This document shows, piece after piece, positions 1 to 8,222 of a DNA stretch of 64,000 nt (the stretch's first letter is position 1; each line of letters opens with the position of its first letter). Below the pieces are notes generated by a model. It saw only the letters and a list, made by a program, of their open reading frames with translations, made no database searches and was not told where the DNA came from. Source of the DNA: Salinisphaera dokdonensis (GTDB lineage Bacteria; Pseudomonadota; Gammaproteobacteria; Nevskiales; Salinisphaeraceae); contig NZ_APND01000003.1 in assembly GCF_040361215.1 (NCBI RefSeq), forward strand, positions 310,001 through 374,000, read 5' to 3'. The translations under genes and the position numbers were made by a program.

Positions 1-504
1 CAGCGTCGCCTCGAAGCCATGGTCGCCCGCAACAAAACGGAATGCCGGATAGAAGCGGTGCTCGTCGCGACCCACGCGGTAACGCCGCTCGACGATCTCG
101 TAGGGAATGCCCTGCTCCTGCAAGAAGAAGTCGAACGCCTCGGATTGCTCGGCGAACACATGTAGCTGGATATCCGAATTGGCGTCAGCAAGCCCGGAGA
201 GCACGTCCCCCACGAGCCGCGGCTTGAATGCAGCGAACAACGTCATCGCCTGCAACGCGGCCTCGCGCATCGCCCGTAGCTGTGCCGGCTGCTGATCCCC
301 GGCGAAGAGCCGCTGGTGCTCGGCCAGTGCGGACTCGATTTCGCTGTTCTTGGGCAACACGCTGTTACGGACGTCGATCCCCAGGTGCTGGGCCGCTTTT
401 TGCTTGGCGACACGAAAATCCCGGATACCCTGCTCGGCCATAAGCCGTGCTGCCAGCTGCGCCATGTGCTGACGCTGGGCCGCCTGCTTGCGCGCACTTG
501 CCAT
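1..504 (-). CDS. Conserved hypothetical protein, C-terminus beyond window
   Basis: An open frame of 168 codons runs off the left edge. It starts at ATG 504 with an AGAGG ribosome-binding site about eight bases upstream. The visible protein is soluble. It has a basic, glutamine- and alanine-rich N-terminus (MASARKQAAQRQHMAQLAAR), a helical middle, and near the cut edge a segment with the sequence RRYRVGRDEHRFYPAFRF. I see no signal peptide or membrane span. It lies 30 bases downstream of mrcA on the same strand, so the two are probably co-transcribed. The family is not recognised with confidence, and the missing C-terminal part may hold the diagnostic domain. Confidence 0.6.
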   Translation of the reverse strand, partial: MASARKQAAQRQHMAQLAARLMAEQGIRDFRVAKQKAAQHLGIDVRNSVLPKNSEIESALAEHQRLFAGDQQPAQLRAMREAALQAMTLFAAFKPRLVGDVLSGLADANSDIQLHVFAEQSEAFDFFLQEQGIPYEIVERRYRVGRDEHRFYPAFRFVAGDHGFEATL

Positions 505-534
505 GAGCTAACCTCTTCGACGCGGGTTGCGCGC

Positions 535-2913
535 CTAGAACAGTTGTTCGACTTCGTTCGACGGCGCGTTCTTGCCCGAACGACGCGCTTCTTCGAGCGA
601 AGGCACATTGTTGGGCCGGAACGTTTCCGAGACACCGCCACCACCGATTGCACGCTGACCCGACTCCGGATCGATGCTCACCGTGACGAGATCAGCCGGG
701 CGCCGCGGTATGGCCTCTGGCGTGCCATCGAGCGCGACGCGCATGAAATCGATCCACATCGGCAGCGCCGCTTGGCCGCCGGTCTCGCTATTGCCCATGG
801 GCGTGAGCTTGTCGAAACCGACCCAGCTGATGCCCACGAGATCGGCATTGAAGCCGACAAACCAGGCGTCGATCTGGTCGTTGGTCGTGCCGGTCTTGCC
901 GGACAGATCCGAACGCCCCAGAGACATGGCACGTCGGCCGGTGCCGCGCTTGATGACATCACGCATGATGTCGCCGACCAGCCATGCATTACCGGCGTCG
1001 ATCACCCTTTCCGCCAGACGCGAGCTGTCCTGCTTGCCGCCGGTACGCTGGAGTGCCGCGCAGTTGCTCGTGCTTGCACAGGCGACTTTCGGCTCCGCCT
1101 CGAAACGCACTTCACCGCGCCCATCCTCGATCTTGGCAATGTAGTACGGCTTGACCTGGAAACCGTCGTTGGCAAACACGGCATAGGCCTGCGCCATCTG
1201 CAGCGGCGAGAACGACGCACTGCCCAGCGCCATCGACAGATTGCGCGGGATCTGGTCTTCGGGCAGACCGAACTTGGCGATATGGTTCACGGCATTATTG
1301 ATGCCGATGCTGCGTAGCAAACGAATCGACACCAGGTTGCGCGAATGCACGAGGCCCTCACGTAGCCGGGTCGGGCCATAAATGCGACCACTGTAGTTCT
1401 GCGGTCGCCAGGCATCGCTGAGGTCCGGACTGTCGTACACCACCGGTGCGTCGTTGATGAGCGAGGCCGGCGTGAACCCGTTGGCGAGCGCGGCCGAATA
1501 CAGGAATGGCTTGAACGACGACCCCGGCTGACGCTGCGCCTGTACCGCGCGGTTGTATTTCGACAGCGAGAAATCGAAACCGCCGGCCAGTGCCTCGATA
1601 CCGCCGGTGTGCGGATCGAGCGCGACCATGGCGCCCTGCACCTCGGGCACTTCCGCCAGCGTCCAGGCTTTCGCCTTGTCCTTGCTGCCCGTATAAGCCA
1701 ACCGGACGACATCGCCGCGCGCGACCAGTTTGCTGGCCGGGTCGTTACCGCCTAGCCAAGGCATCTGGCCCGCGTCGAGATTGATCTCGCCGTAGCGCTC
1801 GGTCATGAGCGTGGCGCTCCGGCGGCCAACGTTCGTAACCACCGCGGGCACCAGCCCGCCGGCCGCGTTCATGCCTTCGAGCGCTGTCTTGAGCGCGTCG
1901 GCATCGTCGACCGTGGTCGTTTCGAGCGTCGCTTCCGGGCCATGCCACTGGTGGCGTTCGTCGTAGGCCAGCAGCGCACGGCGCAATGCCCGATTGGCAC
2001 CGCGCTGACGTTCGGAGTTCAACGTGGTGGTGACATCGAAACCCGAGGTATAAGCCTCGTCGCCAAAGCGAGCCACCATATCCTGGCGCACCATTTCCGC
2101 CACGTAGTCGGCTTCGTAGCGATCATCCGCGACCTTGGCGGTCGCGGTAATCGGCGCATCAAGCGCTTTTTCATAGGTGGCATCGTCGATCTCGCCGAGC
2201 GCATGCATGCGCGACAGCACGTAGTTACGGCGCTCCTTCGCGCGCTCCGGATTCGACATCGGGTTGTAGCGTGACGGCGCTTTCGGCAGGCCGGCGATCA
2301 TTGCCACCTCAGCCACCGAGAGCTCATCAAGCGGCTTGTGGTAGTAGACCTCGGAAGCCGCGCCCACACCATAGGAACGATTGCCGAGATATATCTTGTT
2401 CAGATAGATCTCGAGAATCTGCTCCTTGGTGAGCTTCGACTCCAGCCGCAGCGCAAGGATTATCTCCTTGATCTTGCGAACGTAGGTCCGATCCCGCGTG
2501 AGATACAGATTGCGCGCCAGCTGCATCGTGATGGTACTGCCGCCCTGGGTCTTGCGACCGGTAGTGGCCAGTACGTAAACCGCGCGAGCGATGCCCTGAT
2601 AATCGACGCCCGGGTGCTCGAAGAAGCGGTCGTCCTCCGCCGCTATGAAAGCCTGCACCATCTGCGGCGGAATCTCGTCATAGGTGCGCGGCAGCCGTCG
2701 CTCGAGGCCGAACTCGCCGATCAGCTTGCGATCAGACGTATAGACACGCAGCGGCTCGTTGAGCTCGGGATCGCCGATATCACCGGCCGAGGGCAGCTGC
2801 GGACCGAAGTACAGATAAACCCCGCCGACGACGCACACCGCCAGTGTGGCAGCCGACAACAACCCGGCAAGCAGGAACACGAGAATACGCAGGGCGCGAG
2901 GCATCGCTTTCAT
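535..2913 (-). CDS. mrcA: Penicillin-binding protein 1A (bifunctional transglycosylase/transpeptidase)
   Basis: This class A PBP polymerises and cross-links peptidoglycan at the outer face of the inner membrane. The protein has 792 residues, a little shorter than E. coli PBP1a. Residues 8-36 form the membrane anchor. The GT51 transglycosylase domain follows, with catalytic Glu93 in AAEDDRFFEHPG and GGSTITMQLARN near 124. The transpeptidase domain carries all three signature motifs: SSFK at 465-468, SRN at 524-526 and KTGTT at 673-677. A linker with a short Cys-containing stretch (about 610-620) sits inside the transpeptidase half. It is transcribed divergently from pilM, the usual arrangement in gammaproteobacteria. 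The start is the first ATG of the pair MKAM. Confidence 0.97.
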   Translation of the reverse strand: MKAMPRALRILVFLLAGLLSAATLAVCVVGGVYLYFGPQLPSAGDIGDPELNEPLRVYTSDRKLIGEFGLERRLPRTYDEIPPQMVQAFIAAEDDRFFEHPGVDYQGIARAVYVLATTGRKTQGGSTITMQLARNLYLTRDRTYVRKIKEIILALRLESKLTKEQILEIYLNKIYLGNRSYGVGAASEVYYHKPLDELSVAEVAMIAGLPKAPSRYNPMSNPERAKERRNYVLSRMHALGEIDDATYEKALDAPITATAKVADDRYEADYVAEMVRQDMVARFGDEAYTSGFDVTTTLNSERQRGANRALRRALLAYDERHQWHGPEATLETTTVDDADALKTALEGMNAAGGLVPAVVTNVGRRSATLMTERYGEINLDAGQMPWLGGNDPASKLVARGDVVRLAYTGSKDKAKAWTLAEVPEVQGAMVALDPHTGGIEALAGGFDFSLSKYNRAVQAQRQPGSSFKPFLYSAALANGFTPASLINDAPVVYDSPDLSDAWRPQNYSGRIYGPTRLREGLVHSRNLVSIRLLRSIGINNAVNHIAKFGLPEDQIPRNLSMALGSASFSPLQMAQAYAVFANDGFQVKPYYIAKIEDGRGEVRFEAEPKVACASTSNCAALQRTGGKQDSSRLAERVIDAGNAWLVGDIMRDVIKRGTGRRAMSLGRSDLSGKTGTTNDQIDAWFVGFNADLVGISWVGFDKLTPMGNSETGGQAALPMWIDFMRVALDGTPEAIPRRPADLVTVSIDPESGQRAIGGGGVSETFRPNNVPSLEEARRSGKNAPSNEVEQLF

Positions 2914-3065
2914 CGAAAATCCGCGGCTCGCGGGCCGCTGGCCGGAAAAACTGCGGTCATGATACCGGCGCCGACTTTTTTTTGCCTGTAGTCGTTGCGG
3001 ATTTCGAAACTGCGGCCGATAAACAATAGACGCGCGGATTCAAACGCTTAAACGGCAAATAGCAA

Positions 3066-3093
3066 TTGCCAACCAACGCGCCAGGAGTATAGT
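3066..3093 (+). promoter_or_regulatory. Candidate sigma70 promoter for the pil operon
   Basis: TTGCCA (3066-3071) and TATAGT (3088-3093) are separated by 16 bases. They lie about 110 bases upstream of pilM, in a locally AT-richer part of the mrcA-pilM divergent gap. The pilM start at 3204 has its own GGGGGA ribosome-binding site. The call rests on consensus similarity only. Confidence 0.45.
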
Positions 3094-3203
3094 TGTACCC
3101 GGTATTTCGCGCCGCGGTCCGCAGGATGGGCCGAGGGAACGGTACACGGGGGTGTGCCGCAAGCCTGGATGGCGGCGAGAGATAGCCGATCAGGGGGAAT
3201 CGG

Positions 3204-4283
3204 ATGGGGCTATTCGAGCAATTCTTTAAGTCGAGAACTCGGCCGTTTCTCGGCGTGGACATCAGTTCCAGTCGTATCAAACTGCTCGAACTCGACGGCA
3301 AGCCGGGCGCCTATCGCGTGCTCAGCTACGCCAGCGAGGCGCTACCCGCGGGTGCGGTAGCCGATGATCAGATCATGAATCCCGAGGCGGTGGCCGCGAC
3401 CATGAGTCGCGCCCTCGAACGCGCCGGCACACGAACCCGTGACGCCGCGATTGCCGTGTCGGGCCCCACCGTGATCAGCAAGATCATCGACATGCCGGCC
3501 GACCTGTCCGACGAGGACATGGAGCAGCAGATCGGCTTCGATGCGGAGCAGTACATTCCGCACGCCATCGAAGAGGTCAACCTCGACTTCCATGTACTCG
3601 AACGCGATCCCAACAACGCCGACGTCAATCGCGTATTGCTCGTGGCTTGCCGGCGCGAGAACATCGAGGCCCGGATTGGCGCCCTCGATATGGCAGGGGT
3701 GAAGGTACAAGCCGTCGATGTCGAGGAATATGCGCTCCAGAACGCCTCTACGCTCCTTGTAGAGCAGACCCAGACGCTCGGCCCGAACGCTAGTGTCGCC
3801 GTATTCGACATCGGCGCTCATCAGACGCGGCTGAGCGTGCAGCACCATGGTCGACACGTGTATTCGCGCGAGCTCTCCTTTGGCGGGCATGCGCTGGCAA
3901 GCCGGCTGATCGAACGCCACGACCTCAAGGACGCCGACCAGCTGCGAGCACGCCTGCGCACCGGAGAACTCGATGGCGCGGCGATCGCCGGAGACGTCAC
4001 GGACTTTGCCGAGCGACTCGCCGGCCAGATCGACCGGGCACTGCAGTTCTATATCTCGGCTGCTTCGAGTGACGAGGCCATTGATCAGGTGATTCTGGTC
4101 GGTGGCGCGACGCTCTATCCTGGCCTGGAAGCCGCCATTGGCCGCCATATGTCGCGGCCGGTCAGTATCGGCAATCCGCTGGCCGGAATGCTCGCCAGCA
4201 GTCGCGCACGACGCAACCACGTGGATCAGGAAGCCCCGGCCCTCATGGTCGCCGCCGGACTCGCCTTGAGGTCGATTCGATGA
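3204..4283 (+). CDS. pilM: Type IV pilus assembly protein PilM
   Basis: PilM is the cytoplasmic actin-like ATPase that binds the N-terminal tail of PilN and links the inner-membrane alignment complex to the pilus motor. The protein has 359 residues. It opens with the characteristic FLGVDISSSRIKLLEL block (residues 15-30) and has nucleotide-binding signatures VFDIGAHQTRLSV (about 205) and ILVGGATLYPGL (about 300). The start ATG has GGGGGA upstream. The stop overlaps pilN by the four bases ATGA. It is first in a five-gene operon and divergent from mrcA, as in Pseudomonas and relatives. Confidence 0.97.
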   Translation: MGLFEQFFKSRTRPFLGVDISSSRIKLLELDGKPGAYRVLSYASEALPAGAVADDQIMNPEAVAATMSRALERAGTRTRDAAIAVSGPTVISKIIDMPADLSDEDMEQQIGFDAEQYIPHAIEEVNLDFHVLERDPNNADVNRVLLVACRRENIEARIGALDMAGVKVQAVDVEEYALQNASTLLVEQTQTLGPNASVAVFDIGAHQTRLSVQHHGRHVYSRELSFGGHALASRLIERHDLKDADQLRARLRTGELDGAAIAGDVTDFAERLAGQIDRALQFYISAASSDEAIDQVILVGGATLYPGLEAAIGRHMSRPVSIGNPLAGMLASSRARRNHVDQEAPALMVAAGLALRSIR

Positions 4284-4894
4284 GCGCATTGGTTCGTATC
4301 AATCTGCTGGACTGGCGTGCCGCCGCGCGCGAGCGCAAGCGCAAGCGTTTTCTGACGCTGCTCGTACTCACCGCGCTCGCCAGCGTGGTCGTGGTCGGCG
4401 TCATCCCGATGCTGTACTACAACCACCTGATCGACGTGCAGGAATCGCGCAACCGCTATCTCGAAAGCCAGATCGCCATTGCCGACCGGCAGCTGGTCGA
4501 GATCCGGGCGCTGCAGAAAACGCGGGACAGTCTGATCACCCGCATGCGCATCATCGAAGAGCTGCAGCAATCACGCTCCGGCATCGTGCACTACTTCGAC
4601 CAACTGGTCGCCACACTGCCGAACGGCGTCTATCTGAACTCGCTCGTGCAGAAAGGCAATACCACCACTCTGAACGGTGTGGCCGAGTCCAACGCCCGCG
4701 TATCGGATTACATGGTCAACCTCGACGACGCCGACTGGTTCGCAGACCCTCGCCTGATCGTCATCAAGTCCAGCGAAAGCGGGCCGCAGCGATTCGCTGA
4801 CTTCACCCTGACCGTCAAGGGCGAGACCCCACAGGCCAGACCAGACAGCGAAAACGTCGGGCTTTCCAACAACACGACGGCGCCGCGCTCATGA
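4280..4894 (+). CDS. pilN: Type IV pilus assembly protein PilN
   Basis: PilN is a bitopic inner-membrane protein that binds PilM through its cytoplasmic N-terminus and PilO through its periplasmic domain. The N-terminus reads MSALVRINLLDWR, matching the conserved INLLPWR-type PilM-docking motif. It is followed by a very basic stretch (RERKRKR, 17-23), one transmembrane helix at about 24-47, a coiled coil and a ferredoxin-like periplasmic domain. The length of 204 residues is normal. It starts inside the pilM stop (ATGA) and its own stop overlaps pilO in the same way, so stoichiometric coupling of M, N and O is likely. Confidence 0.96.
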   Translation: MSALVRINLLDWRAAARERKRKRFLTLLVLTALASVVVVGVIPMLYYNHLIDVQESRNRYLESQIAIADRQLVEIRALQKTRDSLITRMRIIEELQQSRSGIVHYFDQLVATLPNGVYLNSLVQKGNTTTLNGVAESNARVSDYMVNLDDADWFADPRLIVIKSSESGPQRFADFTLTVKGETPQARPDSENVGLSNNTTAPRS

Positions 4895-5532
4895 GAAGCC
4901 TCAGCGAATATATCGAGGAGCTGCGTAGCCTCGACCAGCACAATATCGGCAGCTGGCCCACGTGGGCCTACGGCCTGGCGATCCTGCTGGTCTCGGCCAT
5001 CATCATTGGTATCGGCACGTGGTATTTCGTGTTGCCCAAACAGGAGATGCTCGAACGCGTCGCCCGCAAGGAGCCCGAACTCAAACAGACCTTCGAGACC
5101 AAGCAGCGACTCGTCGCCAACCTGGACGCATACCGGGATCAACTGGAAGCCATGGAGCTGCAGTTCGGGGCCCTGCTCCAGCAACTGCCCAGCCGGACAG
5201 AAGTCCCCAGTCTGCTATACGACATTTCCCAGACCCGTATCGCGAGCGGGCTCGAAGAAGAGCTGTTCAAGCCGCGCCCTGAAAACCCGCAGGATTTCTA
5301 CGCGGTGCTGCCCAATGACCTGATCGTGACCGGGACCTATCACGAGCTCGGCCGTTTCGTTTCCGGCGTCGCGGCCCTGTCTCGCATCGTCACGATCCAG
5401 GATATCGAGATCGAGCCGATCACAGAGGGCGAGGATTCCGGCGAACTGCGCATGAGCATGACCGCCAACACCTACCGCTATCTGGAAGACGCGGGCGCCA
5501 CGGCGTCCGGCAGCGGGAGCAAGGCGAAATGA
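4891..5532 (+). CDS. pilO: Type IV pilus assembly protein PilO
   Basis: PilO pairs with PilN in the periplasm and connects to PilP. The 213-residue protein has a short cytoplasmic N-terminus (MRSLSEYIEELRSLD), one membrane span at about 26-47, a coiled coil at about 50-95, then the periplasmic PilO domain beginning near LLQQLPSRTEVPSLLYDIS. The C-terminus is low-complexity (Ala/Gly/Ser). It overlaps pilN and pilP by ATGA at each end. Confidence 0.96.
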   Translation: MRSLSEYIEELRSLDQHNIGSWPTWAYGLAILLVSAIIIGIGTWYFVLPKQEMLERVARKEPELKQTFETKQRLVANLDAYRDQLEAMELQFGALLQQLPSRTEVPSLLYDISQTRIASGLEEELFKPRPENPQDFYAVLPNDLIVTGTYHELGRFVSGVAALSRIVTIQDIEIEPITEGEDSGELRMSMTANTYRYLEDAGATASGSGSKAK

Positions 5533-6038
5533 GGCGCATCAAGCGAGCAACCATCGCCGGCCTGTGTCTGATCGTCGCCGGCTGCGGCGCCGACAATGAC
5601 GACCTCCAGGACTTCGTGGCGCAAGTGAAGGCACGCCCCGCTGCGCCGATCGAGCCGATTCCCGAAATCGCGCCCTATACGCCCTACACGTATCGACCTG
5701 AGGAGCGACGGGCGCCGTTCACGCCCACCGCACCACGTCGAGATGTCAGCAGCAATAGCGATATTGCACCCGATCAGAATCGTGACCGCGAGCCTTTAGA
5801 GAGCTTCCCTCTCGACGCGCTGCGTCTGGTAGGCACGATTTCGCGCTCGGGCGTTACGTACGCCCTCATACAGGCGCCCGACGGCGTCATCCATCGCCTG
5901 AGACCCGGCAATCATCTTGGCCAGAACTATGGTCGGATCGACGGCATTTCCGAAAACGGTGTCCTTTTGACCGAAATCGTTCCGGACGGACTCGGCGGCT
6001 ATATCCGTCGCCCGGCAACGATCGCCCCCTCGCGGTGA
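5529..6038 (+). CDS. pilP: Type IV pilus lipoprotein PilP
   Basis: PilP bridges the PilN/PilO periplasmic complex to the secretin PilQ. The 169-residue product has a lipoprotein signal with lipobox IVAGC and acylated Cys19, a Pro-rich unstructured region (about 38-90), and the HR-like beta domain (about 90-160, beginning FPLDALRLVGTI, with RLRPGNHLGQNYGRI). It overlaps pilO by ATGA, and its TGA overlaps an in-frame GTG of pilQ. Confidence 0.95.
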   Translation: MRRIKRATIAGLCLIVAGCGADNDDLQDFVAQVKARPAAPIEPIPEIAPYTPYTYRPEERRAPFTPTAPRRDVSSNSDIAPDQNRDREPLESFPLDALRLVGTISRSGVTYALIQAPDGVIHRLRPGNHLGQNYGRIDGISENGVLLTEIVPDGLGGYIRRPATIAPSR

Positions 6039-8176
6039 AAGAGAAGCAGACTATGAGCAGACCGATTGCACGCATTTCCTCGCTGACGCACCGGTTGCAC
6101 CGGCGCTGGCTGGTCCTTGCCTTGCTGCTCGCCGGCGTGACGAGCGCCCATGCGGCCACCAACACGCTCACTGCGATCGACGCTACTGCGGCAAGTAACA
6201 GCGAGGTCAATATTCGCCTCACGCTGGCAGGGGCCGCGCCGGTGCCGTCCGTTTTCACGGTCAACGAGCCTGCCCGCCTATCCATCGACCTGCCGGGGAC
6301 GGATCTCGGCGTGACCGAACGCTACCAGCGCATTGATGAGGGCCCGGTCCAGGCCATTGCTCTCGCCGCTGGCGAGAACCGTACACGGGTGGTGGTCGAA
6401 CTCGAGAGCATGACCGATTACCGCATCAATCGGCAGGGCAATGAGATCGTCATCGGTATTGGCGGCAGCGCGAACGCGCAGTCTGACTCACAGGCACCGG
6501 TCACTCAGGCTTCCGTGCGCCCGGCCACGCCGGTTCGCCCCATGACTGACAGCGACTACCAAGCCCAGACCGCGTCGGTACAGGGCCCGCAGGTACGAGA
6601 TATCGACTTCCGCCGCGGCGAGAACGGCTCTGGCCGGATCGAGATCCTGCTCGACGGCGTGAATTCCGCTGTTGACGTGAGCGAGCGCGACGGCCAAGTG
6701 ATCGCCAACCTGCCCGGCGTCTCGCTGCCCACGGCACTCGAGCGCCGCCTGGACGTGCTCGATTTTGCGACACCAGTAAAAACGATCGACGCGCTCGGCC
6801 GCGACGGAGGCACACGGCTGGTAATCACTCCGGTGAGCGGCGCCGATTTCGAGCAGATCGCTTATCAGACCGGCGACCGCTTCTATATCGAACTTCAGCC
6901 GTTGACCGCCTCCGAGCAGGCGGAACGCGAAGAAGCCGAGCCACGCTATACCGGCGAACGCATCTCCCTGTCTTTTCAGAACATCGATGTTCGGGCCGTG
7001 CTTCAGATCATCGCCGATGTGGCCGACGTAAACATGGTCGTGTCCGACAGCGTGACCGGCAATATGGCGCTGCGTCTCGAAGACGTGCCATGGGATCAGG
7101 CGCTGGACATCATCATGCAGTCCAAAGGCCTAGGCATGCGTCGCGAGAACAACGTGATCACGGTGGCTCCGCTCGCCGAAATTGCTGCCCGCGAGCAGGC
7201 CGAACTCGCCGCCCAGCAGGCCACGATCAATCTGGCGCCGCTACGCTCCGAAATCATCCAGATCAACTATGCCCGTGCCGGCGAGCTCGCCGCGCTGCTG
7301 CGCAGCACCACGGGCGAGCTGTCACTGCTGTCTGCCCGCGGCCAGGTGACCGTCGACGAGCGCACCAACAGCCTGTTGGTCAACGAAACTCGCGAAAAGC
7401 TCGACGAGATTCGTCGCGTGATCAACCGGCTCGATATCCCGGTCCGCCAGGTGCTTATCGAGTCCCGCATTGTGGTCGCCAATCGCGAGTTCTCCCGCAA
7501 CCTGGGCGTATCGTCTTCCGGCACAGACAATGCCGCGTTCGAGTCATCCACGGACGGCAACTATCTAGCGAACACGGGCTATACGATTAATCTGCCGGTC
7601 ACCAATCCGGCCGGCACGATCTCCACAAGCATCATCGGCGACACCTTCAATCTAGATCTGGCGCTTTCGGCACTCGAATCCGAGAATCGCGGCGAAATCA
7701 TTTCCGCGCCGCGTGTCATCACCGCGAACGCCAAAGAAGCCAAAATCGAGCAAGGCGTAGAGATCCCCTACCTCGAAGCCGCATCCAGCGGTGCAGCCAC
7801 GGTGGAATTCAAGGAGGCGGTGCTCGGGCTGACTGTCACGCCTCAGATCACGCCGGATGAACGCGTGATCATGGATCTCTACGTCACCCAGGACACGCAA
7901 GGTGACACGATCAACGTCCAGGGCGGCGGCAGCGTACCGTCGATCAATACGCGCAGCCTGACCACGCAAGTGCTTGTCGATAACGGGGAAACCGTCGTTC
8001 TCGGCGGCATCTACGAGCAAGAGAACCGGGACGTCTCCGATCGTGTCCCGATCCTCAGCGAGATCCCGCTGCTCGGCGTCCTGTTTCGCGGCACCCAGCG
8101 TCAGCGCGACAAGCGCGAACTGCTGCTGTTCGTAACACCAAAGATTCTCAAGGACACCCTGTCCTTGCAGCGCTAA
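6035..8176 (+). CDS. pilQ: Type IV pilus secretin PilQ
   Basis: PilQ forms the outer-membrane gate through which the pilus emerges. Domains in order: a signal peptide (WLVLALLLAGVTSAHA), two AMIN peptidoglycan-binding domains (about 45-140 and 185-290), the secretin/TonB short N domain (about 318-375, LSFQNIDVRAVLQIIADV), a secretin N1 domain (about 400-470), and the C-terminal secretin beta-barrel (about 540-705) with VPSINTRSLTTQVLVDNGE. Two starts are possible. GTG at 6035 overlaps the pilP stop as GTGA, matching the other junctions of the operon. ATG at 6053 is preceded by AGAGAAG and gives a tidier signal peptide. I report the longer form. The function is not affected. Confidence 0.96.
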   Translation: MKEKQTMSRPIARISSLTHRLHRRWLVLALLLAGVTSAHAATNTLTAIDATAASNSEVNIRLTLAGAAPVPSVFTVNEPARLSIDLPGTDLGVTERYQRIDEGPVQAIALAAGENRTRVVVELESMTDYRINRQGNEIVIGIGGSANAQSDSQAPVTQASVRPATPVRPMTDSDYQAQTASVQGPQVRDIDFRRGENGSGRIEILLDGVNSAVDVSERDGQVIANLPGVSLPTALERRLDVLDFATPVKTIDALGRDGGTRLVITPVSGADFEQIAYQTGDRFYIELQPLTASEQAEREEAEPRYTGERISLSFQNIDVRAVLQIIADVADVNMVVSDSVTGNMALRLEDVPWDQALDIIMQSKGLGMRRENNVITVAPLAEIAAREQAELAAQQATINLAPLRSEIIQINYARAGELAALLRSTTGELSLLSARGQVTVDERTNSLLVNETREKLDEIRRVINRLDIPVRQVLIESRIVVANREFSRNLGVSSSGTDNAAFESSTDGNYLANTGYTINLPVTNPAGTISTSIIGDTFNLDLALSALESENRGEIISAPRVITANAKEAKIEQGVEIPYLEAASSGAATVEFKEAVLGLTVTPQITPDERVIMDLYVTQDTQGDTINVQGGGSVPSINTRSLTTQVLVDNGETVVLGGIYEQENRDVSDRVPILSEIPLLGVLFRGTQRQRDKRELLLFVTPKILKDTLSLQR

Positions 8177-8222
8177 TACGCGCACCGCTTGTTAATAAAA
8201 GAAATAGTTGGGGACTGGACCG

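Noticed and set aside
316..1317. Long plus-strand open frame opposite mrcA
   Set aside because: Antisense to a PBP1A gene with all catalytic motifs; GC-rich genes here commonly leave open frames on the other strand.
8208..8222. TTG start for the Ig-like lipoprotein
   Set aside because: No ribosome-binding site precedes it; GGGGA is correctly spaced for ATG 8223 and the shorter form gives a normal lipoprotein signal.
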